This document shows, piece by piece, positions 1-7,176 of a DNA stretch of 7,284 bases (positions are counted from its first letter, which is position 1; each line of letters opens with the position of its first letter). A model generated the notes under the pieces. It worked only from the letters and a program-made list of their open reading frames with translations, was not told where the DNA came from and made no database searches. The DNA is from Clostridia bacterium. GTDB lineage: Bacteria > Bacillota > Clostridia > CAKSNL01 > HGM11501. The translations under genes were made by a program, and so were the position numbers. The stretch is taken from contig JAUNRD010000089.1 in assembly GCA_030535815.1 (NCBI GenBank), forward strand, positions 1-7,284. The letters are read 5' to 3'.

Positions 1-1
1 A

Positions 2-871
2 CCCCTTCCCAGGGCTAAGGCTCCCACCTTTACGGTAACCTTTGACAGTATGGGCGGAAGCAAAGTTAAATCTATAAAAAATCTATATTACGGTGAAGGA
101 ATTGAAGTTCCCGAGCCTCCTTCCCGCGAGGGATACACCTTTAAAAGATGGTATGAAGATGAAGAGTGTGAAGCGGTTTTCATCTTTAAGGATGAGACAA
201 ATGCAAATGGAGGCTATGCCCGCATAACAGACGATATTACCCTTTATGCAAAGTGGGAGAAGAACACCGTGGAAAAAGAGGAAAAGCCTGAGGAAAGCGA
301 AAAAGAAAGTGTGACGGAAAAAGAGGATGAAAAAGAAAAATCCCCCTTCAACGATGTGAAAAAGGGCGAATATTACTATGAACCTGTTTTGTGGGCATTG
401 GAAAACAGTATTACCGGCGGAACAAGCGAGACTACCTTCTCTCCCGATACCGTGTGCACAAGAGCCCAGGTGGTAACCTTCCTCCACAGAATGGTGGCAT
501 CTCCCGAGCCTGCGGCAATAAATATGCCGTTTACCGATGTTTCAGAAGACAGCTACTACTACAAGCCCGTTAAATGGGCATTGGGAAGCAAAATTACCGG
601 CGGAACAAGCGATACCACTTTCTCTCCCGATGCATTTTGCACAAGAGCACAGACTCTCACCTTCCTCTGGAGAACGTGCGGTCAGCCCGATGCTGAAAAC
701 AGAAGTAATCCCTTCACTGATATATCAGCTGAAAGCTACTATTATGAAGCTGTTTTATGGGCGGTTGAAAACGGAATCACCGGCGGAACAAGCGATACCA
801 CCTTCTCTCCCGATGCGCCCTGCACAAGAGCTCAGGTTGTAACATTCTTATATCGCTTTATAAATAACTGA
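2..871 (+). CDS. S-layer-anchored surface protein, C-terminal part (InlB B-repeat-like domain + three SLH domains); 5' end outside window
   Basis: The reading frame is open from base 2, before the ATG at 50. That ATG has no ribosome binding site and falls inside a domain, so this is the C-terminal 289 residues of a longer protein. About 26-262 encodes an InlB B-repeat/Flg_new-like unit (TVTFDSMGG near the start, REGYTFKRWY, ending in ITLYAKWE). An acidic Lys/Glu-rich linker follows at about 263-343. Three S-layer homology domains lie at about 344-496, 527-676 and 710-859, each with a YYY-PV-WAL-type helix and the motif ITGGTS-TTFSPD-CTRAQ. SLH domains are known to bind secondary cell-wall polymers, so the protein is probably exported and held non-covalently on the wall with its N-terminal part outward. 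The N-terminal function is not visible. The TGA stop sits just before a shared terminator, facing typA. The SLH assignment is firm; the protein's role is unknown. Confidence 0.9.
   Translation, partial: PLPRAKAPTFTVTFDSMGGSKVKSIKNLYYGEGIEVPEPPSREGYTFKRWYEDEECEAVFIFKDETNANGGYARITDDITLYAKWEKNTVEKEEKPEESEKESVTEKEDEKEKSPFNDVKKGEYYYEPVLWALENSITGGTSETTFSPDTVCTRAQVVTFLHRMVASPEPAAINMPFTDVSEDSYYYKPVKWALGSKITGGTSDTTFSPDAFCTRAQTLTFLWRTCGQPDAENRSNPFTDISAESYYYEAVLWAVENGITGGTSDTTFSPDAPCTRAQVVTFLYRFINN
413..859 (+). repeat. Three tandem SLH-coding repeats with exact 183-bp period
   Basis: The same DNA core, beginning ACCGGCGGAACAAGCGA, starts at 413, 596 and 779. The period is therefore exactly 183 bp (61 codons) both times. 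Downstream of each core, CTCCCGAT and TGCACAAGAGC also recur in phase. The nucleotide identity is higher in the motif than in the rest of each repeat, which fits domain duplication with continued selection or local gene conversion. Each unit carries one Cys in the CTRAQ motif, an unusual residue for a surface repeat. Confidence 0.85.
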
Positions 872-884
872 TTTATTTAAACAC

Positions 885-915
885 AAAAATGCAGACACGC
901 TGTGTCTGCATTTTT
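885..915. terminator. Bidirectional intrinsic terminator between the SLH gene and typA
   Basis: A perfect 14-bp stem pairs 885-898 with 902-915 around the 3-nt loop GCT. The stem has a GC-rich core (GCAGACAC/GTGTCTGC) and outer A5/T5 arms, so each strand ends in a T-run. It lies 13 bases after the TGA of the plus-strand SLH gene and 6 bases beyond the TAA of the minus-strand typA, so it can end transcription from both convergent genes. Confidence 0.93.
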
Positions 916-921
916 CATATC

Positions 922-2766
922 TTATTTTCCTTCTGCCTGGGCCTTAAGTCTCATCTGATGGTCAGCCTTTGCACGAAGGTCTGCACTTAAAATTTTCTTT
1001 CTTAAACGAAGGCTTTCGGGGGTTACCTCTAAAAGCTCGTCCGCTGTGATAAATTCCAGACACTGCTCAAGGCTCATATCTCGGGGCGGTGTAAGCTTTA
1101 ACGCATCGTCAGAGCCGGATGCACGGGTGTTGGTGATATGCTTTTTCTTACATACGTTTACAACAACGTCCTCTAAGCGGCAGTTTTCGCCAACAATCAT
1201 ACCCTCGTATACCTTATCGCCGGGATTTATAAAGAGTGTTCCTCTCTCCTGTGCATTGAAAAGTCCGTAGGTTACGGCTTCGCCTGCTTCAAAGGCGATG
1301 AGCGAGCCACGGCTTCTTTCAGGGATATCGCCCTTGTAGGCTTCATAATCACGAAGCATATGGTTAATTACAACCGTTCCCTTGGTGGCGGTTAAAAGCT
1401 CACTTCTGTAACCGATAAGTCCTCTGGAAGGAATGGTAAATTCAAGTCTTGTATAGCCGCCTGTTATGGGTACCATATTGGTCATTTCCGCTTTTCTCTT
1501 GGCAGAGCTTTCAATAACTGTTCCCGAATATTCATCGGGAACATCTATAACAAGGTCTTCAATGGGTTCAAGCTTTTCGCCGTTTTCCCCTGCCTTATAA
1601 ATAACTTCAGGGCGGGAAACCTGAAATTCATAGCCCTGACGGCGCATATTTTCGATTAATACTGAAAGATGAAGCTCACCTCTGCCTGATACCACGAAGG
1701 AATCTGCCGTATCGGTATCCTCAACCTTTAAGCTTATGTTGCTTTCAAGCTCTTTATAAAGTCTTTCGCGAAGATGTCGGCTTGTTACAAAATCACCCTC
1801 ACGGCCTGCGAAGGGGCTGTTATTTATGGAGAAGGTCATGGACATAACGGGCTGGTCAATTTCAACAAAAGGAAGCGGCTCGATATTGGCCGGATCGCAA
1901 AGTGTTTCACCGATTTCAATGTCGGGCATACCGGATATACATACAACCTCGCCTGCGGATGCTTCATTTACGCTCTGGCGCTTAAGACCTTCGTAGGTGT
2001 AAATTGATGCCGCCTTACCGGTTTTTATCTTTCCTTCTCTGGTTGAAACAGCGATGGGGCTGTTTAATTTTATTGTTCCGCGCTCAATTGTACCAACGGC
2101 GATTCTTCCTGTGTAGCCGTCAAAATCAATATTTGAAACCAGCATCTGGAAGGGCTTGTCGCTTTCTCCCTTGGGATGGGGCACGTGCTTTATAATAAGG
2201 TCAAACAAGGGAGACATATCCCCTTCCTTGGTTTCGGGGTCCATATTTGCCCAGCCGTCTCTTCCCGATGCATAAATTACGGGAGAGTCAAGCTGTTCGT
2301 CTGTTGCATCTAAGTCAAGGAAAAGCTCTAACACCTCGTCCACAACCTCATAAGGTCTTGCATTGGGTCGGTCAACCTTGTTTACAACTATTATCGGAAC
2401 AAGATTTAAGGCAAGAGCCTTTTTAAGAACAAATCTTGTCTGAGGCATACAGCCTTCAAATGCATCAACCAGCAGAAGTACACCATCAACCATTTCAAGA
2501 GCACGCTCAACCTCGCCACCGAAATCCGCGTGACCGGGAGTGTCAACGATATTAATTTTATAATCCTTGTAGTTGAGGGATGTGTTTTTAGCAAGGATTG
2601 TTATCCCTCTCTCCCTTTCAAGGTCGTTTGAGTCCATTACACGTTCTTCCACCTGCTCATTCTGACGGAAGGTTCCGCTCTGACGGAGCATTGCATCAAC
2701 CAGCGTTGTCTTACCGTGGTCAACGTGCGCGATGATGGCAACATTTCTTATCTTGTTTGTATCCAT
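922..2766 (-). CDS. typA: Translational GTPase TypA/BipA
   Basis: This is a complete 614-residue protein, the normal length for TypA/BipA, a ribosome-binding GTPase of the EF-G/LepA class linked to 50S assembly and growth under stress. The G motifs are intact: AHVDHGKT (14-21), RGITI (53-57), DTPGH (75-79), NKVD (129-132) and YASG (165-168). A beta-barrel domain II (about 205-300) follows. NNSPFAGREG (315-324) and GRGELHLSVLIENMRR (361-376) are typical of the BipA domain III region. The BipA-specific C-terminal domain contains KKKHITNTRASGSDDALKLT (540-559) and PPRDMSLEQ (560-568). The ATG at 2764-2766 has an AGGAAG ribosome binding site (2772-2777) 5 nt upstream. It has its own promoter and stands alone as a transcription unit. 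LepA and EF-G are excluded by the C-terminal motif and by length. Confidence 0.98.
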   Translation of the reverse strand: MDTNKIRNVAIIAHVDHGKTTLVDAMLRQSGTFRQNEQVEERVMDSNDLERERGITILAKNTSLNYKDYKINIVDTPGHADFGGEVERALEMVDGVLLLVDAFEGCMPQTRFVLKKALALNLVPIIVVNKVDRPNARPYEVVDEVLELFLDLDATDEQLDSPVIYASGRDGWANMDPETKEGDMSPLFDLIIKHVPHPKGESDKPFQMLVSNIDFDGYTGRIAVGTIERGTIKLNSPIAVSTREGKIKTGKAASIYTYEGLKRQSVNEASAGEVVCISGMPDIEIGETLCDPANIEPLPFVEIDQPVMSMTFSINNSPFAGREGDFVTSRHLRERLYKELESNISLKVEDTDTADSFVVSGRGELHLSVLIENMRRQGYEFQVSRPEVIYKAGENGEKLEPIEDLVIDVPDEYSGTVIESSAKRKAEMTNMVPITGGYTRLEFTIPSRGLIGYRSELLTATKGTVVINHMLRDYEAYKGDIPERSRGSLIAFEAGEAVTYGLFNAQERGTLFINPGDKVYEGMIVGENCRLEDVVVNVCKKKHITNTRASGSDDALKLTPPRDMSLEQCLEFITADELLEVTPESLRLRKKILSADLRAKADHQMRLKAQAEGK

Positions 2767-2822
2767 AAAATCTTCCTTTCGGATTTTCTTCTGTACATTA
2801 CTTTCTTTTAATCAACCTTATT

Positions 2823-2851
2823 ATTTTACAAAAAAAACGTCCGTTTGTCAA
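2823..2851 (-). promoter_or_regulatory. Sigma-A-type promoter of typA
   Basis: On the minus strand there is a perfect -35 box TTGACA (2846-2851), a 17-nt spacer containing a T8 run, and a -10 box TAAAAT (2823-2828), one mismatch from TATAAT. The predicted start is near 2816, giving a 5' leader of about 50 nt before the typA ATG. It lies just downstream of the terminator of the preceding gene, so typA is probably transcribed independently and strongly. Confidence 0.85.
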
Positions 2852-2873
2852 GATATAACGGCTCTTTTAGCCG

Positions 2874-2910
2874 AAAAAAATACCGCAATTGATGCACAAT
2901 TGCGGTATTT
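2874..2910 (-). terminator. Intrinsic terminator ending the scfAB-decarboxylase-YD operon
   Basis: A perfect 14-bp stem pairs 2878-2891 with 2897-2910 around a 5-nt loop. On the minus strand it is followed by a seven-T run (2874-2880 read in reverse). It begins 4 nt after the TAA stop of the minus-strand YD-repeat gene. A second, weaker 5-bp hairpin (2859-2873, CGGCT/AGCCG) comes straight after and may act as a backup. Together they separate this operon from typA. Confidence 0.92.
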
Positions 2911-2914
2911 AATA

Positions 2915-4390
2915 TTATTTTATAACCTTAACGTATCTCTTCCATACTCCGTCATCATCCATTTCGTATATGAGATTTCCTTCATCGTCGTACTCATACA
3001 CAAATTCAGATTCCCTGTTATCACTCATGACACGTTTACAGAGTATATTTCCGTTTTTGTCATACTCATATTCATAGTCTGTGTAGCTTTCTTTTATCAG
3101 TATGGGATTTTCGGGGTCAGCTCCCTCTTTGTAAGTTACATTTGCATAGACTATAACATTACCACGCTCGTCATATTCATAAACAGAATCGGTTATAGTG
3201 TCTCCGTTTACAGTCTCCATGCACTCAAGCTTTCCGTCTTCGTGGTAGGTATAATAAACCTCTGTGCCGTTATATTTTTTTTCGTAAACCTTGAGGTTGT
3301 TTTCATCGTATCTGTATTCCGTAGTACCTTCGCTTCCGTAGTTTCCTATAAGATTGCCTCTGTCATCATACTTATAATATCTTTCTACTGCAGAATCCGG
3401 AATATTTGAAAGCATTCTTCCGTCAAGTGTACGCACCTGCTTCTGAGACATATAGGTAAGAAGCTTTCCGTCGGAGGTGTAGGTTCGCTGCACATCGGTA
3501 CGTACCGTAAGAATTGTTTCTATGTACTTAGACATACCGTAGTTGCTTGTTGTAGCAACCAGACCGTTTTCATAGTAGGTTGTTTTTTTCCACTCACCTT
3601 TATTATTTTCTTCGTAGGTTACTCTGTTGTTTTCATCATAGGTTTTGCGCTCCCAGAAATCGGTAGACTTGGATGCCTTATAGGTAAGGTTTCCGTTTGC
3701 ATCATATTCATAGATGTAGCCGCTTCCGCTTGCAGAGGCCAGTTCCAGGAGATCTCCGTATTCATTATACTTATATTCGTCATTAAATACAGTATCTCCG
3801 TTTTCATCCTTAGTAACCGTATTTAAAAGCAATCCGTCTTCGCCGTAGTTATAATATGTTTTTCTGCCGTAGGATTCCTTTGTTGCTATGCTTCCGTCTT
3901 CATTGTAAGTATATTTTGTAACATTGTCAGAATATTCGCTTCGCTCCTCGCTTATTACCATTACGGGAATTTTTACCCTTGCCATACGTTTTTTGCCGTC
4001 CCAGGTAACATCAAGTTCGAATGCCTCAGCACAGGCACGGAGAGGCACAAGGGTTCTTCCGCCTTTTATCATCGCAGGAACATCAATAGCCTTATCCTTG
4101 CCGTTTACCTTCATAACATTTTGTCCTATTGTGAAAGAAACCGTGTCATCATCTCTTTTAGCGGTTACGGTTTTAGTTTCTCCGTCCCATAAAACCTCTG
4201 CTCCGATTGCTTCAAACACAGCTCTTAATGGAAGGAGAATTCTTCCCTCCGCAATTTCGGGGGCTACATCAGTTTCCAGTATTTCTCCGCCTACCATTAC
4301 CTTGATGGGGCGTTCAGCCGAAATGGGCATAACTGCTGAAAGCAGTAACACCGTGATTAAAATCATACTTAAAATACTTTTTCTTTTCAT
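2915..4390 (-). CDS. Secreted protein: copper-amine-oxidase-N (stalk) domain plus YD/RHS-like repeats
   Basis: The start is the ATG at 4388-4390, which has AAGGAG (4399-4404) 8 nt upstream; an in-frame TTG at 4406-4408 would overlap that site and is rejected. The product is 491 residues. Residues 1-25 form a signal peptide (MKRKS, a hydrophobic core, then ISA before ER) with no lipobox Cys. Residues about 28-142 match the copper amine oxidase N-terminal-like domain: two repeats, each with an LPLRA or VPLRA motif (53-57 and 115-119) and a W-DG turn (68-70 and 130-132). In Clostridia this domain occurs in many non-oxidase surface proteins, and no oxidase catalytic domain is present. Residues about 160-476 hold about 13 degenerate YD-like units, clearest at 227-238, 339-350, 404-415, 441-452 and 465-476 (YEYD-GNL-Y type). 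There is no RHS core or toxin tail. The function is unknown; binding at the cell surface is the likeliest guess. The gene starts 28 nt after the decarboxylase stop, so it is probably cotranscribed. Confidence 0.88.
   Translation of the reverse strand: MKRKSILSMILITVLLLSAVMPISAERPIKVMVGGEILETDVAPEIAEGRILLPLRAVFEAIGAEVLWDGETKTVTAKRDDDTVSFTIGQNVMKVNGKDKAIDVPAMIKGGRTLVPLRACAEAFELDVTWDGKKRMARVKIPVMVISEERSEYSDNVTKYTYNEDGSIATKESYGRKTYYNYGEDGLLLNTVTKDENGDTVFNDEYKYNEYGDLLELASASGSGYIYEYDANGNLTYKASKSTDFWERKTYDENNRVTYEENNKGEWKKTTYYENGLVATTSNYGMSKYIETILTVRTDVQRTYTSDGKLLTYMSQKQVRTLDGRMLSNIPDSAVERYYKYDDRGNLIGNYGSEGTTEYRYDENNLKVYEKKYNGTEVYYTYHEDGKLECMETVNGDTITDSVYEYDERGNVIVYANVTYKEGADPENPILIKESYTDYEYEYDKNGNILCKRVMSDNRESEFVYEYDDEGNLIYEMDDDGVWKRYVKVIK
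3000..3950 (-). repeat. Degenerate YD-coding repeat tract
   Basis: The part of the gene coding for the YD-like units shows recurrent short motifs in the same frame. Examples are variants of TCATATTCATA (plus-strand view), which encode YEYD, near 3065, 3173 and 3704. Unit length varies from about 18 to 30 residues and the DNA is well diverged, so these are old protein repeats rather than recent tandem DNA duplications. Boundaries are approximate. Confidence 0.6.
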
Positions 4391-4418
4391 TTTATCGTCT
4401 CCTTGCAACTGTCTTTTA

Positions 4419-5747
4419 TTAAATAACTGTTTTTATTTCGTCAATTCCGTAGTATAAAAGGGCTTTTTGTACATCTTCCGTTATCCTCTCACCGCTTATT
4501 ACTACGGGTACCGCAGGCGGACAGGACACGGTGACGGAAGCACAGATTTTGCCAATCGCATCCTCTGTTTTTGTTATTTCGCTTTTCTTAAAGGTTGCTT
4601 CTCTTACAGACATTTCCCTCTCAGGATAAGGAAGAGGCTTAAACTCTCTTTTTATTTCGGCTTTTATCTTAATTTTCCCAAAGAATTTTTTAAGCCTTGT
4701 AAAATCCCTTTTTGTGTTTTTGGGCGAAACCATTAAAACAAGATAATCATCATCTGAAAATTCCGCTTCCATTTTTGCCCTTCGCATCATTTCGGAAAGT
4801 TCTTCGCCCGAATAGCCTGCTTTTGCGGCATTTATCACGATTTTCAAGGGCTCACTTTCAAGAACCTCAAAGCCTTTTTCACTTAAAAAGCTCTTTATAG
4901 CATTAACCCGCTCTACCGTCTTCGCAAGCTCTTTTTGAAAGCTTTCCGAAAGATAGCTGTTACACATATCCATAGACTTCATAATAAGATATGACGGGCT
5001 GGTGGAGGAAAAAAGTGCAATTTTTTCCCTTGCCGAAGATGTAAAATCTTTCGCCCTGTCCGATATATGAAGGTAAGCTCCGCCCGTCAGGACAGGCAGA
5101 GTTTTATGTGCTGAATCGCAGCATATATCAGCGCCAAGGTCGATGGGATGCATACTTTCATCCAAAAACTTAAGGTAAGCTCCGTGGGCGTTGTCCACGA
5201 TTAAAGGAAGGCCATACCTATGACACACCTCGGAAATCCCCTTAATATCCGCCATCTTTCCAAGATAGTCCGGGGATGTCAAGTATACCGCAGAGTATTT
5301 ACCCCCGGATGATGAAAGAAGCGCTTCAACCTCTGCCATCTCTACCATACAGCTTAAAATCCCGTTTGATTCCCTCGGCATAAGCCAGTCTGCTTCAATG
5401 TCCAAAAGTGCACTGCCGTGAACAAAGGCTTTATGCACATTTCTCGCCGCAAGAACATAAGTTTTTTCGCCTTCGGGCTTTTTAATCATTGCAAGCATTG
5501 CGCATATTGCCGTAGTTGAGCCCCCTGTTATGTAAAAGCTTTTTCCGCTTCCGTAAAGGGCTGTAAGATTTTTTTCACTTTCTTCGATTATGCCCTCTGC
5601 CGTGCTTAAAACATCAGCACCGTAAATTTCTGTTATATCATACTTTTCAATTCCCAGGATGTTTTTACCCTTATGCCCGGGCATGTGAAATCGCGATGTT
5701 CCGCTTTTTGCATAGCGCTCTATGAAATCCGAAACCGGCGTCTTCAT
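4419..5747 (-). CDS. PLP-dependent Orn/Lys/Arg decarboxylase-family protein
   Basis: The start is the ATG at 5745-5747, which overlaps the scfB stop as ATGA and has AGAGGA (5754-5759) 6 nt upstream; a further upstream in-frame start is rejected. The product is 442 residues, somewhat shorter than the usual 470-490 of Gram-positive members such as B. subtilis SpeA/YaaO. Family motifs are intact: HMPGHKG (21-27), GGST (75-78, PLP phosphate), DNAHGA (185-190, with Asp185 expected to contact the pyridine nitrogen) and SAHKTLP (212-218, with Lys215 the expected Schiff-base lysine). The C-terminal domain is recognisable from REATF and CPPAVPVVISGE (409-420). The family decarboxylates arginine, lysine or ornithine to agmatine, cadaverine or putrescine in the cytoplasm. 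The substrate cannot be read from the sequence. Tight coupling to the SCIFF maturase means the two are coexpressed; an actual role in peptide modification is only inference. Confidence 0.92.
   Translation of the reverse strand: MKTPVSDFIERYAKSGTSRFHMPGHKGKNILGIEKYDITEIYGADVLSTAEGIIEESEKNLTALYGSGKSFYITGGSTTAICAMLAMIKKPEGEKTYVLAARNVHKAFVHGSALLDIEADWLMPRESNGILSCMVEMAEVEALLSSSGGKYSAVYLTSPDYLGKMADIKGISEVCHRYGLPLIVDNAHGAYLKFLDESMHPIDLGADICCDSAHKTLPVLTGGAYLHISDRAKDFTSSAREKIALFSSTSPSYLIMKSMDMCNSYLSESFQKELAKTVERVNAIKSFLSEKGFEVLESEPLKIVINAAKAGYSGEELSEMMRRAKMEAEFSDDDYLVLMVSPKNTKRDFTRLKKFFGKIKIKAEIKREFKPLPYPEREMSVREATFKKSEITKTEDAIGKICASVTVSCPPAVPVVISGERITEDVQKALLYYGIDEIKTVI
5744..5747 (-). promoter_or_regulatory. 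ATGA stop/start overlap coupling scfB to the decarboxylase
   Basis: On the minus strand the decarboxylase ATG (5747-5745) shares bases with the scfB TGA (5746-5744). The decarboxylase ribosome binding site lies inside the last codons of scfB. This arrangement typically gives translational coupling with near-equal synthesis of the two proteins. Confidence 0.9.
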
Positions 5748-7117
5748 GCTTCTTCCTCTGCAATGCTCATCATAACGGCACATTCAATTCTCTTTTTGAA
5801 AAGCTCGCATCCGTATTCGTAAATGCCGGTAATGCTTCCGCTTGCGTGATAGGAGTTTGCCGCACAGCCTCCTGAGCAATACATTCTTGCCCAGCAGTCC
5901 TTACATTCGGGACGTGCATAGGCGTTGCACTTTCTGAATTCATCCTGCACCGCTTCGTTTTTAACACCGTCCCATATGTTTCCGAGGCTGTACTTTTCAT
6001 CACCTACAAACTGATGGCAGGGGAAAAGCTCGCCCCAGGGAGTAACCGCCATATACTCCGTTCCGGAGCCGCAGCCAGTTATTCTCTTATATATGCAGGG
6101 GCCGTTTTTAAGGTCAAGCATATAGTGATAGAAGGTAAAGGGACGGCCTTCCTTCTTGCGCTTTATCATTTCCTTTGCAAGGATTTCATACTGCTCCATC
6201 AATACGGGCAGATCCTCTTTCGTAAGGGCATAAGGATCTCCGGGAGGGCATACAACAGGCTCCATACTGAGCTCTGTAAAGCCCATATCGGCCATATGTA
6301 AAATATCCTTTGTGAAGTCGGTGTTGTTGTGGGTAAAGGTGCCACGCATATAATAATCCTTGCCGCCACGCTTTTCAACAAACTTTTTGAACTTTGGCAG
6401 AATAACATCATAGCTTCCTTTGCCATTATAGTCCTTTCTGAAATGGTCGTGAACCTCGCGTCTTCCGTCAAGGCTCAAAACCACGTTGTTCATTTCACGA
6501 TTTAAGAAATCCATCTTTTCTTCGTCAAGTAAAACGCCGTTGGTGGTAAGAGTGAAGCGGAAGTTTTTGCCATGCTTTTTTTCAATGCTTCTTGCATATT
6601 CAACCAGCTTTACAACAACATCCCAGTTCATTAAAGGCTCGCCGCCGAAAAAGTCAACCTCAAGATTTCTTCTGCTTCCGGAATTTTCAATTAAGAAATC
6701 AAAGGCGCGCTTTCCCACTTCAAAGCTCATTAAAGCACGCTCGCCCTGGTATTTACCCTGACTTGCAAAGCAGTAGGAGCAGTTTAAGTTACAGCTGTGG
6801 GCAATATGAAGGCAAAGTGCCTTTATTACCTTGGAATTACTCTTATATTCCTCTGCTAACTTTTCATACTTGTCAACACTGAAAAGCTTGCCGGATTCTT
6901 CCAAATCCTTTATGTCTCCGATGCACTCTTTTATTTCCTCTTCCGTAACATCGGGAAGGTCTTTATATTTACAGAGAATCTCCTTAACGATTTCCTCTTC
7001 TGTTTTTTCTTTGTACATAGCTATAATGTCGTATGCCACCTCATCCACCACATGAACAGAACCGCTCGGTGTGTCAAGCACAATGTTATAGCCGTTTAAT
7101 TTATACTGATGAACCAT
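5744..7117 (-). CDS. scfB: SCIFF ranthipeptide maturase, radical SAM/SPASM thioether-forming enzyme
   Basis: This 457-residue protein is of the ScfB/CteB family (six-Cys-in-45 modification enzymes; CteB is about 450 residues). Residues 1 to about 90 form a PqqD-like RiPP recognition element that should bind the ScfA leader. The radical SAM core has the CX3CX2C cluster motif at C109, C113 and C116 and the SAM-binding GGEP at 158-161. The SPASM region fits the seven-cysteine pattern exactly: C349-X12-G-X4-C367, then C405-X2-C408-X5-C414-X3-C418, then C437, implying two auxiliary [4Fe-4S] clusters; C341 is an additional candidate ligand. The known reaction is 5'-deoxyadenosyl-radical formation of Cys thioether links in the SCIFF peptide. 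The ATG at 7115-7117 follows AAAGGA (7127-7132) by 9 nt. It lies 59 nt downstream of scfA and overlaps the decarboxylase start by 4 nt. All catalytic residues I can check are present, so it should be active. Confidence 0.97.
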   Translation of the reverse strand: MVHQYKLNGYNIVLDTPSGSVHVVDEVAYDIIAMYKEKTEEEIVKEILCKYKDLPDVTEEEIKECIGDIKDLEESGKLFSVDKYEKLAEEYKSNSKVIKALCLHIAHSCNLNCSYCFASQGKYQGERALMSFEVGKRAFDFLIENSGSRRNLEVDFFGGEPLMNWDVVVKLVEYARSIEKKHGKNFRFTLTTNGVLLDEEKMDFLNREMNNVVLSLDGRREVHDHFRKDYNGKGSYDVILPKFKKFVEKRGGKDYYMRGTFTHNNTDFTKDILHMADMGFTELSMEPVVCPPGDPYALTKEDLPVLMEQYEILAKEMIKRKKEGRPFTFYHYMLDLKNGPCIYKRITGCGSGTEYMAVTPWGELFPCHQFVGDEKYSLGNIWDGVKNEAVQDEFRKCNAYARPECKDCWARMYCSGGCAANSYHASGSITGIYEYGCELFKKRIECAVMMSIAEEEA

Positions 7118-7140
7118 TTTATCAAATCCTTTATAAACTT

Positions 7141-7166
7141 AAAAACCGCTGCCGTGCAGCGGTTTT
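7141..7166 (-). terminator. Hairpin between scfA and scfB, probable partial terminator
   Basis: A perfect 11-bp stem pairs 7142-7152 with 7156-7166 around a 3-nt loop, with a GC-rich core (CCGCTGC/GCAGCGG). On the minus strand it is followed by a five-T run. It lies 10 nt after the scfA stop and 9 nt before the scfB ribosome binding site. Its short T-run and its place inside an obvious operon suggest leaky termination, or protection of the scfA 3' end, giving more precursor than enzyme. Confidence 0.75.
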
Positions 7167-7176
7167 ATTAAGCATT

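Noticed and set aside
83..487. Minus-strand open frame of 134 codons opposite the SLH gene
   Set aside because: It is a shadow: the Phe-rich stretch is the complement of Lys/Glu codons in the acidic linker, and the plus-strand frame encodes recognisable domains.
413..859. CRISPR-like array from the regular repeats in the SLH gene
   Set aside because: The 183-bp period is in frame and every unit codes for an SLH domain; spacers are not unique sequence.
2732..3409. Long plus-strand open frame (225 codons) antisense to the YD-repeat gene and the typA 5' end
   Set aside because: It lies opposite two well-supported genes, crosses a terminator and a promoter, has no ribosome binding site, and its hydrophobic composition is what antisense reading of Tyr/Asp/Glu-rich codons gives.
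2915..4390. The YD gene as an RHS polymorphic toxin or a true copper amine oxidase
   Set aside because: There is no RHS core motif and no C-terminal toxin domain, and no amine oxidase catalytic domain; only the N-terminal-like domain is present.
4388..4408. Upstream TTG start adding six residues to the YD-repeat protein
   Set aside because: The TTG overlaps the AAGGAG ribosome binding site that serves the ATG at 4388-4390, and the ATG gives a textbook signal peptide.
3924..4457. Plus-strand open frame of 177 codons opposite the stalk domain and signal peptide
   Set aside because: It has no ribosome binding site and no recognisable domain, and the minus-strand reading has a clear signal peptide and Cu-amine-oxidase-N motifs.
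5748..5783. Upstream start adding twelve residues to the decarboxylase
   Set aside because: It would lie within the end of scfB with a Cys/Arg-rich lead-in unlike the family; the ATGA overlap at 5744-5747 with AGAGGA 6 nt upstream is far better.
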